Shown: positions 1 to 8,516, numbered from the stretch's first letter. The stretch: 64,000 nucleotides of DNA from Flavobacterium branchiicola (GCF_018383905.1 NZ_JAGYWA010000001.1:763518-827517), one strand, 5' to 3'. The notes: generated by a model not told the origin, from the letters alone. Made by a program: numbers and translations.

Positions 1-1
1 A

Positions 2-88
2 GAAATTGTCAATATCGATGCCATTACCGGAGGGTTTAATTTTCAGAACGCCTGGACAAGCGGGTTTATTCTGGCTCAAAATATTTAA
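2..88 (+). CDS. C-terminal end of an HI0933/YhiN-type flavoprotein (partial)
   Basis: The window opens inside a reading frame that ends with TAA at 86-88. The 28 visible residues include the stretch DAITGGFNFQNAWTSGF. This matches the C-terminal FAD-binding end of HI0933-like (YhiN) NAD(P)/FAD-dependent oxidoreductases, which typically read D-x-x-x-I-T-G-G-(F/Y)-N-F-Q. The start and nearly all of the protein lie outside the window, so the family call rests on this short tail alone. The next gene starts 5 bases later, so the two are probably co-transcribed. Confidence 0.6.
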   Translation, partial: EIVNIDAITGGFNFQNAWTSGFILAQNI

Positions 89-93
89 TTAGA

Positions 94-741
94 ATGAAAT
101 TTAAAGGAATTATTTTCGATTTAGACGGCACATTAGTCAATTCATTAGAAGACATTTCAGATGCAATGAATAAAGTGCTTGAAAGTCTAAATTTCCCAAC
201 GCATACTTACGATACGTATCAATATTTTATTGGAAGCGGTTTACGAAATTTGGTTAGCAAGGCACTTCCTGCAACTAATAATTCAGACGAACAAATCGAT
301 ATTTGCTTTGAATGTATGATTAACGAATACCGCGAAATGTGTACGTTAAAAACAAAACCTTATGATGGAATTGTTGAATTGTTAGAAAAACTTACTTCGC
401 AAAACATCAAAATGGCGGTTTTCTCGAACAAAGCAGATGAATTGACGAAGAAAATAGCATCTGAAATATTTCCGAATCATTTTGATGCAGCGGTTGGCTT
501 AAGTACAGAAGCACTTAAAAAACCAAATCCGTTTGAGGCTTTAGAAATTGGTAAAAAATGGAATTTAAAACCCGAAGAAATCCTTTTTGTTGGCGATTCT
601 GATATTGATATGCAAACGGCCGTAAACGCCAATATGTTTCCTGTTGGTGTGACTTGGGGTTATAGAACTGAAGAAGAATTGAAAAACAGCGGTGCAAAAC
701 TGGTTGTGAATACAGCTTCAGAATTAATTGAAATTTTATAG
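94..741 (+). CDS. gph: HAD-superfamily phosphatase, phosphoglycolate phosphatase-like
   Basis: 215 residues. HAD motif I is FDLDGTL near residues 8-14, with the two catalytic aspartates D9 and D11. Motif II is VFSNK near 110, the conserved lysine lies in the KKPNP stretch near 150, and motif III/IV is FVGDSDIDM near 168-176. A helical cap sits between motifs I and II, as in the Gph/PGP subfamily. The likely reaction is hydrolysis of 2-phosphoglycolate or a similar small phosphomonoester in the cytoplasm; the substrate cannot be read from sequence. It is closely spaced with the flavoprotein before it and the Crp/Fnr-like gene two bases after it. Confidence 0.8.
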   Translation: MKFKGIIFDLDGTLVNSLEDISDAMNKVLESLNFPTHTYDTYQYFIGSGLRNLVSKALPATNNSDEQIDICFECMINEYREMCTLKTKPYDGIVELLEKLTSQNIKMAVFSNKADELTKKIASEIFPNHFDAAVGLSTEALKKPNPFEALEIGKKWNLKPEEILFVGDSDIDMQTAVNANMFPVGVTWGYRTEEELKNSGAKLVVNTASELIEIL

Positions 742-743
742 AA

Positions 744-1316
744 ATGCATTCTTCATTACAAAAACAAATCACAGCAATTGCCTCTTTTTCTGAAAATGAA
801 ATTGAGACAATCGCTTCTTGTTTTGAATATGAAAAATTTAATGCAAAAGAATATCTTTCGGAAATGGGAAAAATCAGCAACAAGATCTTTTTCATTTTAA
901 ACGGATTAGCGAGGGTTTATTACTTAAAAGATGGAAAAGAAATTACTACTTATTTAAGCTGTGATGATGGTTTTATTGCTTCTTATTCCAGTTTTATCAA
1001 TCAAACGCTTTCTTTTGAGAATATTCAATGTATTGAAGATTGCGAAGTGCTTTCGATTACTTTCGAAAAAATGCAATTTCTCTATAACGAAATTCCAAAT
1101 TGGGATCGTGTTGGGAGAATTCTGGCCGAGCAAAATTACCTCTGTATGGCAGACCGCGTTTTAAAACTGCAAATGATTCCTGCTAAAGAAAAATACCAGA
1201 CTTTTTTAACTTCGGCTCCAGCCAAAATAATTCAGCGAACGCCTTTAATTTATATCGCTTCTTTTCTTGGAATTACTCCAGAATCACTGAGCAGAATTCG
1301 TCAGGACATTTCTTAA
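744..1316 (+). CDS. Crp/Fnr-family transcriptional regulator
   Basis: 190 residues. The N-terminal half looks like a cyclic-nucleotide-binding beta-barrel (ISNKIFFILNGLARVYY, then KEITTYLSCDDGFIASYSSF). The C-terminal part has the short helix-turn-helix ending of Bacteroidota Crp-like regulators (TPLIYIASFLGITPESLSRI). It lacks the cysteine cluster expected of a true FNR, and ligand-binding arginines are not obvious, so it may sense something other than cAMP. It begins two bases after the phosphatase stop. An MBL-fold hydrolase gene follows, which it may regulate; that is inference. Confidence 0.8.
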   Translation: MHSSLQKQITAIASFSENEIETIASCFEYEKFNAKEYLSEMGKISNKIFFILNGLARVYYLKDGKEITTYLSCDDGFIASYSSFINQTLSFENIQCIEDCEVLSITFEKMQFLYNEIPNWDRVGRILAEQNYLCMADRVLKLQMIPAKEKYQTFLTSAPAKIIQRTPLIYIASFLGITPESLSRIRQDIS

Positions 1317-1376
1317 CATTTATCAAGTGGATTGAAAAACCGAATTCGAATCTTTGTCAAAATAAAATTTGAAAAG

Positions 1377-2042
1377 ATGAAGAATATTGCCAAAGACGTT
1401 TACCAAATCCCTTTATTTCCTAGAAACGCTATAAACTGTTATTTGATTGAAGATGTTTTAATTGATGCTGGAATTAGAACTTCTGCCAATAAAATATTTA
1501 AAGCAATTAAGGACAAAAATGTTACCCAACACGCACTAACGCACGCTCATGCCGATCATCAGGGAAGCAGCAAAGCAATCTGCGAAACCCTGAATATTCC
1601 GCTTTTATGCAGTGAACTTGATAAAGAATTTGCTGAAAACGGAAATGTAACTACAGAATATCCAAATCCGAATCATCTTATTTCGAAATTTCAGAAGAAT
1701 TTCTGGGCAGGAAAAGGACATTCTGTTTCTAAAACGCTAAAAGAAGGAGATCAAATCGGGGGATTTACGGTTATTGAAACTCCTGGACACTCAAAAGGTC
1801 ATTTGTCTTTTTTCAGAGAGAAAGACGGTGTTTTAATTGTTGGCGATGTAATGACAAATATGAATTTGTTAACTACAAAAGTTGGTCTGCACGAGCCTCC
1901 AAATTTATTTACTTCTGATAGAGAAATGAACAGAAAATCGATTTTGAAATTAGCATTATTACAACCCAAAATTTTGTGTTTTGGCCACGGCCCGGTTTTA
2001 TTTAATAATGGTGAATTGGAGAAATTCAAAAACTTGCTTTAA
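1377..2042 (+). CDS. MBL-fold metallo-hydrolase
   Basis: About 221 residues from ATG 1377. An in-frame TTG at 1332 would add 15 residues, but the ATG is preferred because the fold begins at MKNIAKDVYQIPLFPRNAINCYLI. The metallo-beta-lactamase signature THAHADHQGS gives the HxHxDH zinc ligands. Later ligands are in ETPGHSKGHLSF, GDVM and CFGHGPV. This is the glyoxalase-II-like branch of the superfamily, a cytoplasmic hydrolase of unknown thioester or ester substrate. It follows the Crp/Fnr-like gene on the same strand. Confidence 0.8.
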   Translation: MKNIAKDVYQIPLFPRNAINCYLIEDVLIDAGIRTSANKIFKAIKDKNVTQHALTHAHADHQGSSKAICETLNIPLLCSELDKEFAENGNVTTEYPNPNHLISKFQKNFWAGKGHSVSKTLKEGDQIGGFTVIETPGHSKGHLSFFREKDGVLIVGDVMTNMNLLTTKVGLHEPPNLFTSDREMNRKSILKLALLQPKILCFGHGPVLFNNGELEKFKNLL

Positions 2043-2124
2043 TTTAATTAACAAGAATTTACAGATTCCGTAAGTTTTCATTAAGACTATTCTAATAATT
2101 TTACTCTCACCAAAATACCACTAA

Positions 2125-2862
2125 ATGAGAGTAAAATTACTTACTACAATTTCTTTTTTCACTTATCAAATTGGCGTTTCTCAAACCGAAAAAGTTTTAA
2201 ACGGAAAAGTTCTTTCCCAGAATACAACACTTTACAAAGTGGAAGTGATAAACAAGACTTCCAAAACCAGCACGAGAACAAATGAGCTTGGAGAATTTTC
2301 AATTTTAGCAAAAGAGAATGACAGTTTATTGTTTTTTTCAAAGAATTACTTCTTTACAAGATTGAAAGTAACTTTGAAAGATCTGGAAAAAAACGATCTA
2401 ATTATTGAAATGACTCCAAAAGCCGAAGAATTGGAGAATGTTACAGTTGGTAGATCTGTTTTTAATAAAGCGGAAATTAAAAATATCGTCAATAATAAAG
2501 AAGAAATAAATAAGATTATAATTCGCAAACAATTTGACGAAGTAACTTCTAAGGTAACGGTTTATGACGGTAAAATTAAAAATGCCATAAATTTCAGTTA
2601 CCCCATTTTCGATAAACCGAAGAAAAAAATTGAGCCTCGCGACGATCGTTTTAAGAAACTCGTCCAAGCTTCTTGTCCTCCCGACTTTTTCATCAAAAAT
2701 TTAAAAATAAATTCCGAAGAAAAGGAACTTTTTATAAAATTCTGCAATGCCGATCCAAAATCTAAAACTCTTTTAGAGAAATCAAATGTTTTAGAATTGA
2801 TGGACTTTCTATATGCTAAAAATGAAGAGTTTAAAAAACTGAAAACCGAAATTAAAAACTAA
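2125..2862 (+). CDS. Secreted protein with carboxypeptidase-like regulatory domain (tandem copy 1)
   Basis: 245 residues. An N-terminal signal peptide (MRVKLLTTISFFTYQIGVSQ) precedes a single CarboxypepD_reg-like beta-sandwich, visible in GKVLSQNTTLYKVEVINK and NELGEFSILAKENDSLLFF, about residues 25-95. A charged C-terminal region of unknown function ends in LMDFLYAKNEEFKKLK. Such proteins are exported and common in Flavobacterium, without known biochemical function. It is followed 6 bases later by a clear paralogue, so the pair arose by tandem duplication. Confidence 0.65.
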   Translation: MRVKLLTTISFFTYQIGVSQTEKVLNGKVLSQNTTLYKVEVINKTSKTSTRTNELGEFSILAKENDSLLFFSKNYFFTRLKVTLKDLEKNDLIIEMTPKAEELENVTVGRSVFNKAEIKNIVNNKEEINKIIIRKQFDEVTSKVTVYDGKIKNAINFSYPIFDKPKKKIEPRDDRFKKLVQASCPPDFFIKNLKINSEEKELFIKFCNADPKSKTLLEKSNVLELMDFLYAKNEEFKKLKTEIKN

Positions 2863-2868
2863 AGCTTG

Positions 2869-3573
2869 ATGAAAGTAAAACTACTTACTACAATTTCTTT
2901 TTTCACTTATCAGATTAGCGTTTCTCAAAACGGAAAAGTCTTAAACGGAAAAGTTCTTTCGCAGAATACACCTCTTAGCCAAGTGGAAGTAATTAATAAG
3001 ACCGCAAAAATCAGCATTACAACAAATGAATTGGGAGAATTTTCAATTTTGGTAAAAGCGCAGGACAGTCTTATTTTTTTCTATAAAGATTCTTTTTTCT
3101 CAAGGATGAAAATTTCTCAGGAAAATATTAACCACAATAATATGATCGTGGAAAAGGTTCTGAAACCTGAAGAATTGAAAGAAGTTGTAATAAATAATGT
3201 CAAATTTGATAAAGTTAAGGTTGAGGCTGATGCTGTTGCAGATGTTTTAATCAGCAAAAATGCCAAAGATTTATTCTGGAATACAGGAGTTAGTGATAAT
3301 TCAATTAGAGAAGCTCTTCGAGTTTCAGTCCCTTTAAAAGGTAAGCCAAAGAAAACAATTGAAGTTGATGATCGCTTTAAAAAACTCGCTGTTTCTTATT
3401 GCTCACCAACTTTTTTTACCGAAAATTTAAAAATAAAACCGGAAGAAAAAGAGCTTTTTATTGATTTTTGCGACACAGATCCCAAATCGAAAACGCTTCT
3501 GGAAAACCCAAATGTTCTAATTATAATGGATTTTTTGTATGCTAAAAATGAAGAGTTTAAGAAGCTTAAGTAG
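2869..3573 (+). CDS. Secreted protein with carboxypeptidase-like regulatory domain (tandem copy 2)
   Basis: About 234 residues from ATG 2869 (a TTG sits one codon before). It is paralogous to the gene just upstream: the signal peptide MKVKLLTTISFFTYQISVSQ, the GKVLSQNTPLSQVEVINK strand and the C-terminal LIIMDFLYAKNEEFKKLK are nearly the same. The middle (about residues 95-165) has diverged strongly. The conserved ends with a variable middle suggest the centre carries the specificity. Function unknown. Confidence 0.65.
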   Translation: MKVKLLTTISFFTYQISVSQNGKVLNGKVLSQNTPLSQVEVINKTAKISITTNELGEFSILVKAQDSLIFFYKDSFFSRMKISQENINHNNMIVEKVLKPEELKEVVINNVKFDKVKVEADAVADVLISKNAKDLFWNTGVSDNSIREALRVSVPLKGKPKKTIEVDDRFKKLAVSYCSPTFFTENLKIKPEEKELFIDFCDTDPKSKTLLENPNVLIIMDFLYAKNEEFKKLK

Positions 3574-3613
3574 TTTTTTTTAACTTGAAACAAAAAAAAA
3601 CTCAAACTTGAAA

Positions 3614-4090
3614 CTATTTATTAAGCCACCAAATACTGGCGTTTAAAACTGCAGCAAAAGCAACCCAAGCCATATAAGGAATCAATAAATAACCCGAAAT
3701 TTTATTGATTTTAACAAACTTCAAATACGTTTCATAAATCATCAGCCATAAAAGAGCAATTTCAATCAGAGCCAATAGCGGATTTTTTAATCCGAAGAAT
3801 AAATAAGACCAAATCGCATTAAGCGTTAATTGAATTAAAAAGAATGCCAAAGCCTTTTTGACTTCTTCATTTTGTTCTTTGATTTTATCCCATACTAATC
3901 CCGCTGCAACAGCCATAAAAATGTAAAGTATGGTCCAAACCGGCATAAAAATCCAATTTGGCGGATTAAAAAATGGTTTTACAATTGTTGGATACCAGCT
4001 TTCTACACTTGGCCTTGTTACTGTACTTGCAGAATATCCTACTGCTAAACAAACCATTAATGCTATTACGATCTTGACGAACTTATTCAT
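3614..4090 (-). CDS. tspO: TspO/MBR family tryptophan-rich sensory protein
   Basis: 158 residues and five predicted membrane helices. Tryptophan- and proline-rich motifs typical of TspO/peripheral benzodiazepine receptor proteins are present: SWYPTIVKPFFNPPNWIFMPVWTILY near residues 31-56 and LNAIWSYLFFGLKNP near 98-112. Family members bind porphyrins and are linked to stress and tetrapyrrole handling in the outer or cytoplasmic membrane. It stands alone, convergent with the tandem paralogues, and a long perfect inverted repeat lies upstream of its start. Confidence 0.88.
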   Translation of the reverse strand: MNKFVKIVIALMVCLAVGYSASTVTRPSVESWYPTIVKPFFNPPNWIFMPVWTILYIFMAVAAGLVWDKIKEQNEEVKKALAFFLIQLTLNAIWSYLFFGLKNPLLALIEIALLWLMIYETYLKFVKINKISGYLLIPYMAWVAFAAVLNASIWWLNK

Positions 4091-4135
4091 TTTTATTCAA
4101 TTTTGAATTCAAAAATAGTCAAAAGATATTTGAAA

Positions 4136-4200
4136 CCATATAAGTTATATAAGATCATTTAAGCAGCATACGCTTATAATTTCTTATATAACTTATATGG
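4136..4200. repeat. Perfect 18-bp inverted repeat between tspO and mvaD
   Basis: CCATATAAGTTATATAAG at 4136-4153 is exactly mirrored by its complement at 4183-4200, with a 29-base loop. It lies between the divergent tspO and mvaD genes, so it is not placed as a terminator for either. It may be a small dispersed palindromic element or a regulatory structure. Confidence 0.7.
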
Positions 4201-4230
4201 TGAAAAAATTATCCTTTATGCTGAAAAAGC

Positions 4231-4238
4231 TATCTTTG
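4231..4238 (+). promoter_or_regulatory. Probable -7 promoter element of mvaD
   Basis: TATCTTTG matches the Bacteroidota -7 consensus TAnnTTTG and lies 17 bases before the mvaD ATG, which would give a very short leader. No convincing TTTG -33 element is seen at the usual spacing, so only the -7 box is called. Confidence 0.45.
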
Positions 4239-4254
4239 CCAAAATTTATATTTC

Positions 4255-5337
4255 ATGTTTACAGCAGCTGATTTTATTCCAAATACATATACTTCGACGA
4301 TCGAAAACGGAAACTTTGAATGGAGTGCTCCAAGCAATATTGCATTAGTGAAATATTGGGGTAAAAAAGACAACCAGATTCCGGCAAATCCTTCGGTAAG
4401 TTTTACTTTAAATAATTGTAAAACGATTACAAAATTAGGTTTCGAAAAAAGAACTAACCAAAATAGTTTTTCTTTTGATTTACTTTTTGAAGGAAAACCA
4501 AAAGAAGATTTTAAACCAAAAATTCAGAAGTTTTTAGAAAGAATTGAAGTTTATCTGCCGTTTTTGAAAGACTATCATTTTACTATAGATACTCAAAATA
4601 CTTTTCCTCACAGTTCAGGAATTGCATCTTCGGCTTCTGGAATGGCGGCTTTGGCAATGAATTTTATGAGTTTAGAGAAAAAGCTGAATCCTGAAATGAC
4701 AGATGACTATTTCTATCAAAAAGCATCACTTTTGGCTCGTTTAGGTTCTGGAAGTGCTTGCCGAAGCGTAAAAGGAAATGTTGTAGTTTGGGGAAATCAG
4801 TCAAATATTGAAGGAAGTACTGATTTATTTGGAGTTGAATTTCCGTACACTATTCACGAAAACTTCAAAAATTATCAGGATACAATTTTATTGGTTGATA
4901 AAGGCGAAAAACAAGTTTCGAGTACTGTTGGACACGATTTAATGCACAATCATCCTTATGCAGAAAGACGTTTTGCTCAGGCACATGAAAATTTAGACCT
5001 TTTAATCAAAATTTTTGAAAGTGGAAATCTAGATGAATTCATCAAAGTTGTAGAAAGTGAGGCCTTGACTTTACATGCCATGATGATGACCTCGATGCCC
5101 TATTATATTTTAATGAAACCTAATACGCTGCAAATCATTAATGCGATTTGGAAATTCAGAAATGAAACTCAAATTCCGGTATGTTTTACGCTTGATGCAG
5201 GAGCAAATGTACACGTATTATATCCTGAAAATGTTAAAGAAAAAGTATTACAATTTATTCAGGACGAATTAGTTGTATTTTGTCAGAATCGTCAGTACAT
5301 TTGCGACAAAATTGGAAGTGGCGCAATTGCATTGTAA
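4255..5337 (+). CDS. mvaD: Diphosphomevalonate decarboxylase
   Basis: 360 residues, GHMP-kinase fold. The conserved N-terminal signature APSNIALVKYWGKKDNQIP and the PSVSFTL stretch are specific for diphosphomevalonate decarboxylase. The ATP-binding loop PHSSGIASSASGMAALAMNF lies at about 119-138, SGSACRSVKG follows, and TLDAGANVHVLYP lies near the end. It makes isopentenyl diphosphate from mevalonate 5-diphosphate in the mevalonate pathway, which many Flavobacteriia use instead of the MEP pathway. Mevalonate kinase and a UbiA-type prenyltransferase follow on the same strand, separated from it by a toxin-antitoxin pair. Confidence 0.95.
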   Translation: MFTAADFIPNTYTSTIENGNFEWSAPSNIALVKYWGKKDNQIPANPSVSFTLNNCKTITKLGFEKRTNQNSFSFDLLFEGKPKEDFKPKIQKFLERIEVYLPFLKDYHFTIDTQNTFPHSSGIASSASGMAALAMNFMSLEKKLNPEMTDDYFYQKASLLARLGSGSACRSVKGNVVVWGNQSNIEGSTDLFGVEFPYTIHENFKNYQDTILLVDKGEKQVSSTVGHDLMHNHPYAERRFAQAHENLDLLIKIFESGNLDEFIKVVESEALTLHAMMMTSMPYYILMKPNTLQIINAIWKFRNETQIPVCFTLDAGANVHVLYPENVKEKVLQFIQDELVVFCQNRQYICDKIGSGAIAL

Positions 5338-5367
5338 TTTTGCGTATCTTTAATTAAATTTTTGGTT

Positions 5368-5586
5368 ATGGACATTCAATTAGAAAAACTAGAATTAATA
5401 AAATTGTTAGCTGACACAGAGAATCCAACTATCTTAAAATCTATTCGAAAAATTTTCAAAAAAGAACAGAAAGATTGGTGGGATGATTTGACTGATGTAC
5501 AGAAAGAAGAAATTGAAGAAGGGGAAAGACAAATTGAACGTGGTGAATTTGTTTTGTATGAAGATATGATGAAAAAATATCGTTAA
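5368..5586 (+). CDS. Putative antitoxin of a type II toxin-antitoxin pair
   Basis: About 72 residues from ATG 5368 (a TTG lies two codons earlier). The protein is small and highly charged, with an N-terminal helix (DIQLEKLELIKLLADTENP) and an acidic tail (DVQKEEIEEGERQIERGEF) that would wrap a toxin. Its stop codon shares one base with the start codon of the RelE/ParE-like gene (TAATG at 5584-5588), the usual antitoxin-first order. No DNA-binding domain is obvious. The pair sits between mvaD and mevalonate kinase, which is unusual for a biosynthetic operon. Confidence 0.75.
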   Translation: MDIQLEKLELIKLLADTENPTILKSIRKIFKKEQKDWWDDLTDVQKEEIEEGERQIERGEFVLYEDMMKKYR

Positions 5587-5891
5587 TGAAAAGAACAATA
5601 ATCTTTTCAAAAAACGCGGAGAAAAGTTTATTTGAATTATTTGAGTACCTAGAACTAAAATGGTCGCAGAAAGTAAAAAATAAATTCATATCAAATCTAG
5701 ACAAAGTTATTTATCTAATACAAATAGAGCCTGAAATTTTCCCTAAATCAGAATTAAATAGTAAGTATCGCAAGTGTGTCTTGTCAAAACAAACAATAAT
5801 TTATTATAAATTCAACTCAAAAAGAGTTGAGATAATTGCTTTTTTTGACACTAGACAAGACCCAATTAAAATAAAGAAAGACATAAAATAA
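5586..5891 (+). CDS. RelE/ParE-family toxin
   Basis: 101 residues. The pattern is that of the RelE/ParE superfamily: MKRTIIFSKNAEKSLFELFEYL helices at the N-terminus, then strands LSKQTIIYYKF and KRVEIIAFFDTRQDP near the C-terminus. FFDTRQDP is a frequent ending in Bacteroidota members. ParE-type toxins act on gyrase and RelE types cleave mRNA on the ribosome; the sequence does not decide which. Translation is probably coupled to the antitoxin, and mevalonate kinase starts 3 bases after its stop, so the toxin, antitoxin and kinase likely share a transcript. Confidence 0.85.
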   Translation: MKRTIIFSKNAEKSLFELFEYLELKWSQKVKNKFISNLDKVIYLIQIEPEIFPKSELNSKYRKCVLSKQTIIYYKFNSKRVEIIAFFDTRQDPIKIKKDIK

Positions 5892-5894
5892 ATC

Positions 5895-6833
5895 ATGAAA
5901 GGACCCCTATTTTACTCAAAAATATTACTCTTTGGAGAATACGGAATTATCCGTGACTCTAAAGGACTTTCTATCCCTTATAATTTTTACAACGGTGCAT
6001 TAAAGAAATCTGAAGAGCCAACGGCTGAAGCAATTTCTTCGAACAAAAGTTTAAGAAGTTTTGCTGCTTATCTTGAAGTTCTTAATGTACAACAACCGGA
6101 ATTGGTTACTTTTGATTTGAACACACTTAAAAATGATGTTGAAACCGGAATGTACTTTGATTCCAGTATCCCACAAGGATATGGTGTTGGAAGCAGTGGC
6201 GCACTTGTAGCAGCTATTTATGATAAATATGCAATTAACAAAATCACTGTTTTAGAGAATTTAACCCGCGAAAAACTTTTACAACTAAAAAATATATTTT
6301 CTCAAATGGAAAGCTTTTTCCATGGGAAAAGTTCTGGTTTAGATCCGTTGAACAGTTATTTGAGCATTCCGATTTTAATTAATTCGAAAGATAATATTGA
6401 AGCAACCGGAATCCCTACTCAAAGCTTTGACGGAAAAGGTGCTGTGTTTTTATTAGACTCAGGAATTGTTGGTGAAACGGCTCCTATGGTTAATATTTTT
6501 ATGGAAAACCTAAAAGACAAAGGTTTCCGTACGATGCTTAAAAATCAGTTTGTAAAATATACAGATGCCTGTGTAGAAAACTTTTTACATGGCGATATGA
6601 AATCGTTGTTTACCAATACCAAAAAGCTTTCTAAAGTTGTTTTAAACAACTTTAAACCAATGATTCCGGAACAATTTCATGGAATCTGGCAAAACGGAAT
6701 CGATACAAATGATTATTATTTAAAACTTTGTGGTTCTGGCGGAGGTGGTTACATCCTTGGTTTTACGGAAGATTTAGAACGCGCAAAAGCATCTTTGAAA
6801 GACTATAAATTAGAAGTAGTTTATCAGTTTTAA
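5895..6833 (+). CDS. mvk: Mevalonate kinase (GHMP kinase)
   Basis: 312 residues. N-terminal KILLFGEYGIIRDSKGLSIP is the GHMP-kinase motif 1 of mevalonate kinases. Motif 2, the ATP loop, is PQGYGVGSSGALVAAIYD near residues 93-110, and motif 3, KLCGSGGGGYILGF, lies near 277-290. A catalytic aspartate is likely in GKSSGLDPLNSY near 150. It phosphorylates mevalonate in the pathway that also uses MvaD just upstream. A phosphomevalonate kinase is not in this window, so that step is encoded elsewhere or by a relaxed GHMP kinase. Confidence 0.88.
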   Translation: MKGPLFYSKILLFGEYGIIRDSKGLSIPYNFYNGALKKSEEPTAEAISSNKSLRSFAAYLEVLNVQQPELVTFDLNTLKNDVETGMYFDSSIPQGYGVGSSGALVAAIYDKYAINKITVLENLTREKLLQLKNIFSQMESFFHGKSSGLDPLNSYLSIPILINSKDNIEATGIPTQSFDGKGAVFLLDSGIVGETAPMVNIFMENLKDKGFRTMLKNQFVKYTDACVENFLHGDMKSLFTNTKKLSKVVLNNFKPMIPEQFHGIWQNGIDTNDYYLKLCGSGGGGYILGFTEDLERAKASLKDYKLEVVYQF

Positions 6834-6906
6834 TTAAAAAAAATTAACGAATTGTAGTTATTTGAATATGCTTTCCTGAAATATTAATCCTAAAAAGTTA
6901 TAGAAT

Positions 6907-7497
6907 ATGAAAAGCATTTTAAAGATTATCAAGGTGACTTTTTTAGGAGGAATTGTTTTTTTAGCGCCTTTAATTTTACTGGTGGTTCTTTTAGAAAAAG
7001 GATATAATATTATTCAGAAAATCACGGTTCCAATTGTCAACTCGCTCCCAAAAGTAAAAATTATGGGATTTGCGATTCAGGAAGTTGTTGCTATAACCAT
7101 TATTGTACTTATTTGCTTAATCGCTGGTTTACTAGCCAAAACTGCAAATGCAAAAAAAATTATACAGCGATTAGAAGATGGCGTTTTGAGCTTTGTTCCT
7201 GGTTATTCTTTTATGAAAAACATGAACGAAAGTATAATGGGTTTTGAGTCTAATGAAGACTTAAAAGTGATTATGGTTCCCACAGATGCAGGATGGCAAT
7301 TTGCTTTTTTAATTGAACAAATCAGCGACAATAACTTTACTGTTTTTATTCCCGATGCGCCAAATCCGTGGAGTGGATCTGTGTGTTTTGTAGAAAAAAA
7401 AGATATTAGAGAAATTGATATTACTCAGAAACAAGCTCTGGCCTGTATTAGAAAACTTGGCTATGGTTCTAAAGAATTGTTAAAAAATAAACTCTAA
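6907..7497 (+). CDS. DUF502 family membrane protein
   Basis: 196 residues. Two hydrophobic segments near the N-terminus (about residues 9-30 and 56-78) are followed by a soluble domain with VPGYSFMKNMNESIMGF and VFIPDAPNPWSGSVCFV, the latter being the conserved P-(D/T)-x-P-x-P-x-x-G block of DUF502. Family function is unknown. It lies between mevalonate kinase and the prenyltransferase on the same strand. Confidence 0.85.
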   Translation: MKSILKIIKVTFLGGIVFLAPLILLVVLLEKGYNIIQKITVPIVNSLPKVKIMGFAIQEVVAITIIVLICLIAGLLAKTANAKKIIQRLEDGVLSFVPGYSFMKNMNESIMGFESNEDLKVIMVPTDAGWQFAFLIEQISDNNFTVFIPDAPNPWSGSVCFVEKKDIREIDITQKQALACIRKLGYGSKELLKNKL

Positions 7498-7589
7498 ACT
7501 TTCTATTCAAAAAATATATTTTTAACTTCCCTCAATCTAATCTATCACACTTTTAATTTATGTTAAGCAGACAGCACAAACTTTTAATA

Positions 7590-8516
7590 ATGAAAATTGT
7601 TAGTCTGTTTTCCGTAGTTAGAGGTTACAATATTCCAATTATAGTTTTAGCGCAATATTTATCGGCAATATTTATACTTGCGCCAGAAATTAGAGCTTTG
7701 GATATCTTGCTTGATTTTTATTTGTTCTTAATTGTTTTTGCTTCGGCTATTACAATTGCTTCGGGATATATAATCAATAATTTTTATGACAGCCAGAAAG
7801 ATTTAATTAACAGACCCAACAAATCGATGCTGGATCGTTTGGTTAGCCAAAAAACAAAGCTGACAGTTTATTTCAGTTTGAATTTTCTTGCTGTATTAAT
7901 GGCTTCAATAGTTTCCTGGCGTGCCTTTTTATTCTTTTCTGTTTATATTTTCCTAATCTGGTTTTATTCTCATAAAATAAAAAAATATCCAATTATAGGA
8001 AATCTAATGTCGGCATTGCTTGCTGTAACTCCATTTTTTGCTATATTACTTTATTTCTATAATAAAGTTTCGTTTGAAGAAATCGAAAACCATATGAGTC
8101 ATTTTGTAGTGATTTCGGCACATGCTGTTTTCTTGTTTTTATTGCTTTTAATTCGGGAAATGATAAAGGATCTGGAAAATCTGAAAGGTGATTTGGCCAA
8201 TGATTATCGCACGATACCTATTATATACAGTGAAAAAGTTTCTAAGCAAATTATTACTGCTTTGACTTTTTTAACAGTATTTCCGGTTTACGTTCTGGTT
8301 AATGTTTATGATGTTGGCTATATGGATATTTACTTTTATATCTGTTTTGCTGTATTATTGTTTTTCCTGATTTATTTATGGAGATCAAATTCTAAACAAC
8401 AATTTTTAGTGCTTCATAATGTCTTGAAATTTCTGATTGTGGCTGGAGTATTCTGCATTGTTCTGATTAATCCAAGTGTTTTGTGGCACGGAAAAGAATT
8501 GATTTCTAATTACTAA
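7590..8516 (+). CDS. UbiA-family prenyltransferase (geranylgeranylglycerol-phosphate geranylgeranyltransferase-like)
   Basis: About 308 residues from ATG 7590; an ATG at 7560 would add 10 residues without domain support. Eight or nine membrane helices. The first aspartate-rich motif, NNFYDSQKDLINRPNK, binds the prenyl diphosphate-magnesium complex. The second is REMIKDLENLKGDLANDYRTIP, as in UbiA enzymes. Bacteroidota members next to mevalonate genes are usually annotated as geranylgeranylglycerol-phosphate geranylgeranyltransferases, but the acceptor cannot be read here. Its position after mvaD and mvk fits use of the isoprenoid product. Confidence 0.85.
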   Translation: MKIVSLFSVVRGYNIPIIVLAQYLSAIFILAPEIRALDILLDFYLFLIVFASAITIASGYIINNFYDSQKDLINRPNKSMLDRLVSQKTKLTVYFSLNFLAVLMASIVSWRAFLFFSVYIFLIWFYSHKIKKYPIIGNLMSALLAVTPFFAILLYFYNKVSFEEIENHMSHFVVISAHAVFLFLLLLIREMIKDLENLKGDLANDYRTIPIIYSEKVSKQIITALTFLTVFPVYVLVNVYDVGYMDIYFYICFAVLLFFLIYLWRSNSKQQFLVLHNVLKFLIVAGVFCIVLINPSVLWHGKELISNY

